DNA of 64,000 bases. It comes from Photobacterium alginatilyticum (GTDB taxonomy: Bacteria; Pseudomonadota; Gammaproteobacteria; Enterobacterales; Vibrionaceae). The stretch covers positions 41,846 through 105,845 of the forward strand of contig NZ_RSEJ01000025.1 in the NCBI RefSeq assembly GCF_009910675.1, read 5' to 3'. The position numbers were made by a program, and so were the translations under genes. A model generated the notes under the pieces. It was given only the letters and a program-made list of their open reading frames with translations, ran no database searches and had not been told where the DNA came from. The number at the start of each line of letters is the position of its first letter. Positions within the stretch are counted from its first letter, which is position 1. Of this stretch, positions 31,320-39,308 are shown piece after piece.

Positions 31320-31386
31320 TGCACTATTTTGGTGAGTCGTTGCACTTTTATGGTGCATTGGTGCGTCGATTCACAATCTTGGTGCG
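31320..31386 (-). promoter_or_regulatory. NtrC enhancer, three sites upstream of glnA
   Basis: TGCACTTTTATGGTGCA (31341-31357) is a good NtrC site; TGCACTATTTTGGTGAG (31320-31336) and TTCACAATCTTGGTGCG (31370-31386) are weaker. All lie about 65-130 bases upstream of the sigma-54 promoter. Confidence 0.82.
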
Positions 31387-31579
31387 TCTCTACTATTCGC
31401 CTATGGCGGTATATTGTCAAACGAAAGGCTGCATAATTACGCCGAAAAAGTGGGTGAAATGCTAGCCGTCAGGGCTAAGAATATGGCTGCAAAGAGGAAA
31501 AAGCGAGCCGGGTGCTGGCGGGAAATCGGTAGGTAATACCTGTGCGGAATCAGCTCTTGCGGGCTTTATTAAAAAAGCT

Positions 31580-31595
31580 GGTGATATAAATCACA
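31580..31595 (+). promoter_or_regulatory. Candidate CRP site upstream of typA
   Basis: GGTGATATAAATCACA matches nine of ten defined bases of TGTGA-N6-TCACA, 103-118 bases before typA. The remaining glnA-typA gap (31387-31697) shows no further site I can name. Confidence 0.45.
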
Positions 31596-31697
31596 TATTT
31601 CGTGGGTTTTGGCGTAAAATCTGTTAGATTATGAGCCGTTTTTTTAACCAAGTAGCCGCCATAGGGTCGCTGCATGTTCTGAGTGAATGTGAAATCC

Positions 31698-33527
31698 ATG
31701 TCTAATCCACAGATCGATAAACTAAGAAATATCGCAATTATTGCGCACGTTGACCACGGTAAAACCACCCTGGTCGATAAGCTGCTTCAGCAGTCTGGTA
31801 CGTTAGAGTCTCGCGGTGAAGCTGAAGAGCGCGTAATGGATTCCAACGATATCGAAAAAGAGCGTGGTATCACCATTCTTGCCAAGAACACAGCGATTAA
31901 CTGGAATGATTACCGCATCAACATCGTTGATACCCCGGGACACGCCGACTTCGGTGGTGAGGTTGAGCGTATCATGTCGATGGTAGACTCTGTACTTCTT
32001 ATCGTTGATGCTGTTGACGGTCCAATGCCGCAAACTCGTTTTGTTACCCAGAAAGCGTTTGCCCACGGCCTGAAGCCAATCGTTGTAATTAACAAGATTG
32101 ACCGCCCTGGTGCTCGCCCTGAGTGGGTAATGGATCAGGTGTTCGATCTGTTCGACAACCTGGGTGCAACTGACGAGCAGCTGGATTTCCAGGTTGTTTA
32201 CGCATCGGCACTAAACGGTTGGGCGACGCAGGAAGAGGGTGTGACCGGCGAAAGCATGGAACCGCTGTTCCAGGCTATCGTTGATAACGTTGAGGCACCG
32301 GCTGTTGATGTTGAAGGCGCACTGCAGATGCAGGTTTCTCAGCTAGACTACAGCTCTTACGTGGGTGTTATCGGTGTCGCGCGTGTAACGCGTGGTTCTG
32401 TGACCCCTAACCAGCAGGTTACTGTGATTGGTGCCGATGGTAAGAAACGTAACGGTAAAGTCGGTACCGTGCTTGGCTACCTGGGTCTTGAGCGCCATGA
32501 AGTTGAAAAAGCAACGGCGGGTGACATCATTGCGATCACCGGTCTTGGCGAGCTGAAAATCTCTGACACTATCTGTGACGTTAACACTGTTGAAGCACTT
32601 CCTGCTCTGTCTGTTGATGAGCCAACAGTAACCATGACTTTCCAGGTGAACACGTCGCCGTTTGCAGGTAAAGAAGGCAAGTTCGTGACGTCACGTAACA
32701 TCCTTGAGCGTCTGCAGAAAGAACTGGTACACAACGTTGCCCTGCGTGTTGAAGAAACGGAAGACCCGGATAAATTCCGCGTTTCAGGCCGTGGTGAACT
32801 TCATCTGTCTATCCTGATCGAAAATATGCGTCGTGAAGGCTTCGAGCTGGCCGTATCGCGTCCGGAAGTTATCATCAAAGAAGAAGATGGTCAGCTGATG
32901 GAACCGTTTGAAGTCGTGACTATCGACGTGGTGGAAGAGCACCAGGGCGGTATCATGGAAAACATCGGTTTGCGTAAAGGTGAGCTGACTGATATGGCAC
33001 CAGACGGTAAAGGCCGTGTTCGCATGGACTTCATGATGCCTTCTCGTGGCCTTATCGGTTTCCAGACTGAATTTATGACGCTGACGTCAGGTTCTGGCCT
33101 GCTTTACCATACGTTTGATCACTACGGCCCGCACAAAGGCGGTACAATCGGTCAGCGTAACAACGGTGTGCTGATCTCGAACGCAACAGGTAAAGCACTG
33201 ACATATGCACTGTTCAACCTGCAAGAGCGTGGCCGTCTGTTTGCAGAGCACGCTGATGAAGTTTACGAAGGCCAGATCATCGGTATTCACAACCGTTCTA
33301 ACGATCTGACTGTTAACTGCCTGAAAGGAAAGCAGCTGACTAACGTTCGTGCTTCTGGTACTGATGAAGCGCAGGTACTTTCTCCTGCAATCAAGTACAC
33401 GCTAGAGCAAGCGCTGGAGTTCATCGATGACGACGAGCTGGTAGAAGTAACGCCACAAAGCATTCGTATTCGTAAGAAGCTACTTACTGAAAACGATCGT
33501 AAACGTGCAAGCCGTACTGCGAAGTAA
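31698..33527 (+). CDS. typA: Ribosome-associated translational GTPase TypA/BipA
   Basis: A 609-residue EF-G-like GTPase. G1 is AHVDHGKTT, G2 is ERGITI, G3 is DTPGH and G4 is NKID; the C-terminal domain ends with LVEVTPQSIRIRKK, as in E. coli BipA. It binds ribosomes under stress and helps 50S assembly at low temperature. The frame opens five codons earlier with GTG; MSNPQIDKLRNIAI is preferred because it matches the family, although its ribosome-binding site is weak. It is divergent from glnA, the order seen in E. coli and Vibrio. Confidence 0.96.
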   Translation: MSNPQIDKLRNIAIIAHVDHGKTTLVDKLLQQSGTLESRGEAEERVMDSNDIEKERGITILAKNTAINWNDYRINIVDTPGHADFGGEVERIMSMVDSVLLIVDAVDGPMPQTRFVTQKAFAHGLKPIVVINKIDRPGARPEWVMDQVFDLFDNLGATDEQLDFQVVYASALNGWATQEEGVTGESMEPLFQAIVDNVEAPAVDVEGALQMQVSQLDYSSYVGVIGVARVTRGSVTPNQQVTVIGADGKKRNGKVGTVLGYLGLERHEVEKATAGDIIAITGLGELKISDTICDVNTVEALPALSVDEPTVTMTFQVNTSPFAGKEGKFVTSRNILERLQKELVHNVALRVEETEDPDKFRVSGRGELHLSILIENMRREGFELAVSRPEVIIKEEDGQLMEPFEVVTIDVVEEHQGGIMENIGLRKGELTDMAPDGKGRVRMDFMMPSRGLIGFQTEFMTLTSGSGLLYHTFDHYGPHKGGTIGQRNNGVLISNATGKALTYALFNLQERGRLFAEHADEVYEGQIIGIHNRSNDLTVNCLKGKQLTNVRASGTDEAQVLSPAIKYTLEQALEFIDDDELVEVTPQSIRIRKKLLTENDRKRASRTAK

Positions 33528-33549
33528 TCGCTAACAGCTTCCGTTAACC

Positions 33550-33581
33550 AATCCCCCCATCGGTGCTACCATGGGGGGATT
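33550..33581 (+). terminator. Hairpin after typA
   Basis: AATCCCCCCAT pairs with ATGGGGGGATT around ten bases; the following tract GTTGTAT is only moderately T-rich. Confidence 0.6.
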
Positions 33582-33619
33582 GTTGTATCTGAACCCTATA
33601 AAATCAAAAGAATAACGAT

Positions 33620-34150
33620 ATGCAGCCTATTATTATTACTGGTGGACCAGGGGCGGGGAAAACAACCTTGCTCAATGCGATGGGAAAGAAAGGCTATCTG
33701 GTATTTCCGGAAGTCTCGCGAACGCTTATTCAACAGCAGTCGCAACTGGAGCAAGGTGTGCTGCCCTGGACGGATCTGCCGGCGTTTGCACAGCTATGCC
33801 TGGATATGATGACAGAGCAACGCTGCCAGGCGGGCAAGGGGACGATACCGGCGATGGTTGACCGGGCTGTCGGCGATATTTGCGCCTATCTGGCAATCGG
33901 CGGCGAGCCAGTGGCCGAGCGCTATCTTGAAGCCGCGGTGGGTTATTATCCGACAGTTTTTTTCTGTGCCCCGAATTGCGACATCTATGTGCAGGACGAG
34001 GAGCGCCCGCACAGCTTTGCTGAGGCGGAGCACATTCACCAACAATTGATTGAAACTTACCTGGCTTTGGGCTACCGGGTCGAAGAGGTGCCCTGGGGCA
34101 GTGTTGAGGAGCGAGCCTGCTGGGTGCAGGCCCGGTTAAAACAGGGCTAG
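33620..34150 (+). CDS. AAA-family P-loop ATPase (AAA_28 / NadR-kinase-like)
   Basis: A 176-residue soluble protein with Walker A GGPGAGKTT at 8-16, a VDRAVGD segment near 76-82 that resembles the kinase Walker B region, and an ERPHSFAEAEHIH stretch near 130. Such proteins are classed as AAA_28 or predicted ATPases and may be small-molecule kinases; the substrate is unknown. It ends in a four-base overlap with the convergent DUF2959 lipoprotein gene. Confidence 0.8.
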   Translation: MQPIIITGGPGAGKTTLLNAMGKKGYLVFPEVSRTLIQQQSQLEQGVLPWTDLPAFAQLCLDMMTEQRCQAGKGTIPAMVDRAVGDICAYLAIGGEPVAERYLEAAVGYYPTVFFCAPNCDIYVQDEERPHSFAEAEHIHQQLIETYLALGYRVEEVPWGSVEERACWVQARLKQG

Positions 34151-34788
34151 GCTTTTTTAAGCTGAGCGATAAACCGCTCTGATTCGGCAATGGCTGCCTG
34201 CATATCGGTAATGGCGCGCTGGATATCGCGCTGAAGCGAGTCGAACTCGCCCTGCAGTGAGCCGATGGCAGCGGCATTGAGGTTATGTTTCAGATACAGG
34301 GTATTGTCACGCAGGGTGTTGAGTACCGGGGACATCTTTTGTTCTGCCCGGTGCATGGCACCCAGCATCTGACGGTATGATGCTTGGGTGCTGCGGAGCT
34401 TTTTTTCACTCTCGCGCTTGAGGTTGCTGCTGGTATAGAGCGACAGCTCATCCTGCCATTCGTCAAACAGGGCATCAGCCACATCTTCGATAGCGGCAAT
34501 TCGGCTGCTGACTTTCTCGGCCGCATCAGAGCTGGCTTCGTATTGATCGTTGATGGTGTTGTAGGCCGCTTCCAGCTCGCCGCCATCGAACTGGTTCAGG
34601 GTCTTGAGAGCGTCAAGGGCACTGGTGAACTGCTGTTGGGCATCCTGCTGGGCTTCCGTGGCCTCCTCGACTCTGTCGACCATGATCTCGCGCTTATGGA
34701 CGCCGACGGTTTCCATGGCAGAATAATAGGCGCTCTGGCACCCGGACAGCAGAGTAAGGCTGAGCATTGCAACAAGCAAGTAAGGCAT
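34147..34788 (-). CDS. DUF2959 family lipoprotein
   Basis: A 213-residue protein with a lipobox LLSGC (Cys17), so probably outer-membrane-anchored. The mature part is largely helical and rich in Glu, Gln and Ala with coiled-coil character (EEATEAQQDAQQQFTSALD; FDSLQRDIQRAITDMQ). It matches DUF2959, function unknown. AGGAG lies seven bases before the start. It is convergent with the ATPase gene, overlapping by four bases, and divergent from yihY. Confidence 0.85.
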   Translation of the reverse strand: MPYLLVAMLSLTLLSGCQSAYYSAMETVGVHKREIMVDRVEEATEAQQDAQQQFTSALDALKTLNQFDGGELEAAYNTINDQYEASSDAAEKVSSRIAAIEDVADALFDEWQDELSLYTSSNLKRESEKKLRSTQASYRQMLGAMHRAEQKMSPVLNTLRDNTLYLKHNLNAAAIGSLQGEFDSLQRDIQRAITDMQAAIAESERFIAQLKKA

Positions 34789-34889
34789 AACAGGCTCCTG
34801 AACAGTTGGTAAGGCCAGCGGTCACCGAGTTGCCAGCGCCAACTGAACCAACTATTTTGACTATTAAAAACAGATAAATAAAACAGAAT

Positions 34890-35831
34890 ATGGCTGACAA
34901 AAAGATAACTGGCAAGTGGAATTGGCGACGGCCTGTGTTTCTCGGTATCGCCTATCTGAAATACCTTAACCGGCGAATTGGCCATGATCGGCTGACGGTG
35001 GCGGCAGGGTCGATGGCCTATGTGACCTTGCTGTCGCTGGTACCGCTGCTGACCGTGGTACTGTCTGCGCTCTCGAGCTTTCCGGTGTTTGCCGGCCTGG
35101 GCGAGGTACTGCAAAACTTTGTGATCGAAAATTTTGTGCCGGCAGCCGGTGAAGTGGTCAAGCAATACCTCAATGAGTTTGTCGCCAATGCCGGCAAGAT
35201 GACCGCTGTCGGGGTCGCGGCACTGTTTGTGGTGGCCTTGATGCTGATCTCGTCCATCGACAAGTCGCTCAACTATATCTGGCGGGTACATGAAAAACGC
35301 CGGCCGGTGATTTCATTTTCTATTTATTGGATGGTCTTGACCCTGGGGCCGATTCTGGTCGGTACCAGTATTGCGGTGAGCTCCTATCTTGGCTCGCTCA
35401 ACTTGCTTGACAGCGAGGCCGTTAGCGGGGTCTTTCAGCAGGCGTTGCGCGGATTGCCGGTGATAATGTCCAGCTGCGCGTTTCTGGGGCTGTACCTGCT
35501 GGTACCGAATACCAAGGTACGGTTTAACCACGCGCTGATCGGTGCCCTTATTGCCAGTATGCTGTTCGAATTGAGCAAGAAGGGCTTTGCCCTCTATATC
35601 ACCAATTTCCCGTCCTATCAGGTGATTTACGGGGCGCTGGCAGTGATCCCTATTTTGTTTGTCTGGGTCTACCTGTGCTGGTGTATCGTGTTGCTGGGGG
35701 CGGAAATTACCGCCAGTCTGGGAGAACGTGTACACTGGCAGCCGACCGCGAAGAAAGATACGCCACCGCAAGTCCCGGCGGTCTCTCAGTCGAATGACGA
35801 AAAAAGTGAACTCAAGGAGCCAAAAGAATGA
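34890..35831 (+). CDS. yihY: YihY / BrkB-family inner-membrane protein
   Basis: A 313-residue polytopic protein with about six hydrophobic segments. AAGSMAYVTLLSLVPLLTV near the N terminus and QVIYGALAVIPILFVWVYL near the C terminus are family signatures. It was once called RNase BN by mistake; its true function is unknown. The charged tail ends with ATGA, overlapping the dtd start by four bases, so they are translationally coupled as in the E. coli yihY-dtd-fabY cluster. Confidence 0.93.
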   Translation: MADKKITGKWNWRRPVFLGIAYLKYLNRRIGHDRLTVAAGSMAYVTLLSLVPLLTVVLSALSSFPVFAGLGEVLQNFVIENFVPAAGEVVKQYLNEFVANAGKMTAVGVAALFVVALMLISSIDKSLNYIWRVHEKRRPVISFSIYWMVLTLGPILVGTSIAVSSYLGSLNLLDSEAVSGVFQQALRGLPVIMSSCAFLGLYLLVPNTKVRFNHALIGALIASMLFELSKKGFALYITNFPSYQVIYGALAVIPILFVWVYLCWCIVLLGAEITASLGERVHWQPTAKKDTPPQVPAVSQSNDEKSELKEPKE

Positions 35832-36265
35832 TTGCGCTTATCCAACGTGTAAGTGAAGCCAGTGTGACTGTCGAGGGACAGGCGACCGGTACGATAGGCA
35901 AGGGCCTGCTGGTACTGCTGGGTGTAGAGAAAGGAGACGATGAAGCAAAAGCGCAACGTTTACGTGATAAGGTGCTCGGTTACCGTGTTTTTGAAGATGA
36001 CGCCGGCAAAATGAACCTGAATGTGCAGCAGGCTGGCGGTAGCGTGCTGGTTGTCTCCCAGTTTACCCTGGCGGCTGATACCAAGAGTGGTATGCGTCCG
36101 AGCTTTTCTGCCGGGGCGACACCGGCCGATGCGGAACGTCTGTACGATTATTTTGTCGAAAGCTGTAAGGCCAAAGAGATCAAGACCGAAACCGGTATTT
36201 TTGCTGCCGACATGAAGGTAGCGCTGCTGAACGATGGCCCGGTGACGTTCTGGCTTCAGGTATAG
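35828..36265 (+). CDS. dtd: D-aminoacyl-tRNA deacylase
   Basis: A 145-residue cytoplasmic enzyme (E. coli 145) that removes D-amino acids, and glycine from tRNA-Ala, from mischarged tRNA. Both catalytic signatures are present: SQFTL (about 78-82) and the cross-subunit GPVT in LNDGPVTFWLQV at the C terminus. It starts inside the last codons of yihY. fabY follows after 48 bases. Confidence 0.96.
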   Translation: MIALIQRVSEASVTVEGQATGTIGKGLLVLLGVEKGDDEAKAQRLRDKVLGYRVFEDDAGKMNLNVQQAGGSVLVVSQFTLAADTKSGMRPSFSAGATPADAERLYDYFVESCKAKEIKTETGIFAADMKVALLNDGPVTFWLQV

Positions 36266-36313
36266 ATGTAGATCACACGAATAACCGCTCAAGGAATGTT
36301 GGAGAAGGATTGC

Positions 36314-37234
36314 ATGTTTCGACTGATCACCCCGCAAACAGAGGACGAACTGGCAAAATACTATGATTTTCGCTGGCGGATGCTGCGTGAGCCATGGCAC
36401 ATGCCGGTTGGTTCCGAGCGAGACGCCTATGACGAGCTAGGATGCCACCGGATGATTGTCAGTGACAGCGGCGAGGCTATTGCGATTGGCCGCCTGTATA
36501 TGACGCCGGACAATGATGGCCAGATCCGTTTTATGGCCGTGCACCCGAAATACCGGCACAAGGGGATGGGGGCATTGGTACTGATGGCGTTGGAGTCGCT
36601 GGCGCGCCAGGAAGGGGCCAAGCGATTGGTCTGTAATGCCCGCGAGGATGCCATTCCGTTTTACCTGCGCAATGACTTTGCCAGCCAGGGCGAGCTGAGC
36701 GAAGAGCGGGGGCCGGTGAGGCACCAGCAGATGCTGAAGCACCTCAAGCCTCTGAACGAGGTGGTGCGTCACCCTGACTGGTGTCAGGAGCTTCAGGAGC
36801 TGTGGCAATACCAGATCCCTATCAGTGAAAAGATGGGCGTCAAAATCAGCCAGTATACCGGTTATCGTTTCGAGGTCAGTGCCCTGATCAACGCCAACCT
36901 GAACCCGAGCGAGAGCATGTTTGCCGGCAGTATCTTTACCATGGCAACGCTGTCCGGCTGGGGCTTTGTCTGGATGTTGCTGAAAGAGCGCAAGCTGGCT
37001 GCCGATATTGTGCTGGCGGATAGCCATATCCGCTATGTGGCCCCGGTCAAGGAGCGTCCGCGTGCAGTGACCTCGGTCGAGAGCCTGCGTGGTGATCTGG
37101 ACCGGCTGGCCAGTGGCCGGAAAGGCCGGGTGGTCGTCGAAGTCAACGTATACAGTGGCGAGCAGCTAGCCTCAACCTTTACCGGCACCTATATGCTGTT
37201 GCCGTCGCAGGGTGACAGCGACAGCTGTTGCTGA
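36314..37234 (+). CDS. fabY: FabY/YiiD: GNAT domain fused to hot-dog thioesterase-like domain
   Basis: A 306-residue two-domain protein. Residues 1-150 are a GNAT domain (RFMAVHPKYRHKGMGALVL; REDAIPFYLRNDF); residues about 165-306 are a YiiD_C hot-dog domain (NPSESMFAGSIFTMATLSGWG). In E. coli and Pseudomonas such proteins help start fatty-acid synthesis by making acetoacetyl-ACP. The longest frame begins six codons earlier, but that ATG abuts AAGGA, whereas the one chosen has AAGGA four bases upstream. Its 3' end overlaps the convergent AsmA-family gene by 46 bases. Confidence 0.88.
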   Translation: MFRLITPQTEDELAKYYDFRWRMLREPWHMPVGSERDAYDELGCHRMIVSDSGEAIAIGRLYMTPDNDGQIRFMAVHPKYRHKGMGALVLMALESLARQEGAKRLVCNAREDAIPFYLRNDFASQGELSEERGPVRHQQMLKHLKPLNEVVRHPDWCQELQELWQYQIPISEKMGVKISQYTGYRFEVSALINANLNPSESMFAGSIFTMATLSGWGFVWMLLKERKLAADIVLADSHIRYVAPVKERPRAVTSVESLRGDLDRLASGRKGRVVVEVNVYSGEQLASTFTGTYMLLPSQGDSDSCC

Positions 37235-39159
37235 TCGCCGCGCCAGTCCCGGCTGAGCACCTTGCACCCCTGCGTTGCCTGGAGTTGGATCAATTGCTTG
37301 TCCGGACTGGCCAGATCCCAGTGACCCTGCAAGGTGGCGGCGAAGTCCTCGCCTTTTAGAACCACAGGCTCGACGGTGATCCGCCCCCGGTCGGCAGTGA
37401 CCGACAGGGAGGAGGCTGTCAGCGGACTGTGTTCTTCTGCCGGGTGTTGGCTTGATGCCGAGACGTTGCGTTGACTCCATTGTTGCCAGAGCTGGGCGGT
37501 TGTCTGTTTGTCGAGCTGTAGCTGGCGCAGTTCCCCGTTGAGTTCCCCGTCAAGACTATAGGCCAATCCGGTAGCATGCTGGGCCAGCCCACTGGCGGTC
37601 AGGCCAATATCCATAGCTCCACTGACCGGAAGAGGAAGCCTGAGCCATTTCGGCAAGATACTGGCAGGCATGCTGTCGGCAGTCAGTGCAAGTTGCCACG
37701 GCTGGCCCTCGCGGTGAAGATCCAGTGTCGCCTCGGCTTCGAGCAATCCGTTACGAAACGGGATCAGCAGTTTTGTCAGCTGCCATTGGCCCGCCTGACT
37801 GTTCATTTCGAGAAAGGGCTCGACCATAGTAATGCTGTTGATGCTGGCAAAGCCGGCACTGGCATGCAGCTTGCCCTGCCATAGCCCCGCCTTTCCCCTT
37901 CGCTTGAGTACCAGATCGTGGCCGCTGGCATTGATCCCTGATAGCTGGAAGGGAAGCTGAGAGTGGGGAGCGGTAAGCTGGGCATAGCCGATATCAAGGC
38001 TTGTCAGGCTGATATTGTCGAAGTTGCGGCTGTGTGCTGCCAAATTAGCAAGCCACTGCTCGGGGAGAAACCACCTGATGCTGTTGATGGTTAGCTGGTT
38101 AAGGGCCAGCGTGTCGGGGGTGACGGTCCCGTCGGTCTGGACATAACCGTCGAGGAGCCTGGCCGACATGCCTTCAATGGTAATTTGCTGCGGAGAAAAG
38201 GTCAGCTCGGCCAGCGGATCATCGAGAACGGTATCTTTCCAGCGCACAGTGCTGGCACCCAAAGATAGAAAAGCGTCGTGCTGTTGCCACGGGCTGGTAG
38301 GCCAATGCCAGTTATGCAGCGATAGGTTGCCATTGTTGATGGTGTAGTCCGCCAGCTCAATACTGCTGTCGAGAATATCGAGCCGTCGAATATCGATGGT
38401 GGTAGATGGCAAGATTAACGGTTTAAACTGTGACTTAAGGGCGTCGGTTTGCGCACCATCCTGGATCTGCAAACCGGACACGGTTAGCTGGTGCAGTACC
38501 AGGGAGCTGGTATCTGCCTTAGACTGATATTCAGCCTGACCACTAAAGTTGGCCTGATGCCAGTCAAAGGAAAATCCGTGCATTTTCCAGCTCTGATCGC
38601 TGCGTGTTCCGTCGAGCAGCACATTTTTCAACACCACTTGTTGCCAGCGAGCCTGCGAGGCCGAAAGCTGGATGTCTCCGCTGAAGGCTCCCCATGACTG
38701 GGGCTGGCTGTGCCAGTTATCCAGTTGTAGCTGGCCTTCTTTCAGGATCAGTTCAGGGGTAACGAGCTCGACGTCGGTGAGCGCCAGACGGTTGGTGCGG
38801 ATGGTCGGCAAGTTGGGTAGCGGTGTTTCCGGCGACAGGCGAAGTCCTGCAACTAAAATTGAATCAAACGCCCAACCGGGAGACAGCAGCTCAGTGGGGG
38901 TGAACCACAGATCCAATTGTTCGGCGTGAAAAGGTGGTTCCTGTCCCAGGCTGAAATTGGGTTGCTCTATCGTAAGGCGCCAGGGCTCGGTAATGGTGTA
39001 GTGAATGTGGCGCGCGTCGAATGCATAGGGGCTGAGGGTGTTGATGCCGTAGCGGATAATTGCCGTTGTGTACTGAGTGTGCAGCAGGGTGAGCAATACC
39101 GTCAGGGCAAGCAGCAACAAGACGATAAAGGTAGCAATAAGTTTCCCGACTAGACGCAT
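37189..39159 (-). CDS. AsmA-family envelope protein
   Basis: A 656-residue protein with one N-terminal membrane anchor (LIATFIVLLLLALTVLLTLL) and a long periplasmic beta-rich body with repeated LxLxxxxLxx patterns. The C-terminal part (VSGAMDIGLTASGLAQHA...) is AsmA-like. These proteins resemble lipid-transport bridges between the two membranes; the specific role here is unknown. AGGAGGG precedes the start by six bases. The last 15 codons overlap the end of fabY on the other strand. Confidence 0.83.
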   Translation of the reverse strand: MRLVGKLIATFIVLLLLALTVLLTLLHTQYTTAIIRYGINTLSPYAFDARHIHYTITEPWRLTIEQPNFSLGQEPPFHAEQLDLWFTPTELLSPGWAFDSILVAGLRLSPETPLPNLPTIRTNRLALTDVELVTPELILKEGQLQLDNWHSQPQSWGAFSGDIQLSASQARWQQVVLKNVLLDGTRSDQSWKMHGFSFDWHQANFSGQAEYQSKADTSSLVLHQLTVSGLQIQDGAQTDALKSQFKPLILPSTTIDIRRLDILDSSIELADYTINNGNLSLHNWHWPTSPWQQHDAFLSLGASTVRWKDTVLDDPLAELTFSPQQITIEGMSARLLDGYVQTDGTVTPDTLALNQLTINSIRWFLPEQWLANLAAHSRNFDNISLTSLDIGYAQLTAPHSQLPFQLSGINASGHDLVLKRRGKAGLWQGKLHASAGFASINSITMVEPFLEMNSQAGQWQLTKLLIPFRNGLLEAEATLDLHREGQPWQLALTADSMPASILPKWLRLPLPVSGAMDIGLTASGLAQHATGLAYSLDGELNGELRQLQLDKQTTAQLWQQWSQRNVSASSQHPAEEHSPLTASSLSVTADRGRITVEPVVLKGEDFAATLQGHWDLASPDKQLIQLQATQGCKVLSRDWRGDQQQLSLSPCDGNSI

Positions 39160-39254
39160 TGAACCCTCCTATGGTTACGCTCAGATTGACGGAAAAATGC
39201 GCGTACTGCAAGTCGGAGATATCAGTAATTTTCAGGTGGTTATTTTAGTCCAGA

Positions 39255-39285
39255 TAAAAAACAAGCCCCTCGGAAGAGGGGCTTG
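39255..39285 (-). terminator. Terminator after pckA
   Basis: Minus-strand CAAGCCCCTC-TTCC-GAGGGGCTTG followed by six T's. Confidence 0.9.
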
Positions 39286-39308
39286 AGGTGTCGGGTGCTA
39301 ACCCTGGA

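Noticed and set aside
31550..31768. 72-codon minus-strand frame across the typA start
   Set aside because: It overlaps the conserved N terminus of typA.
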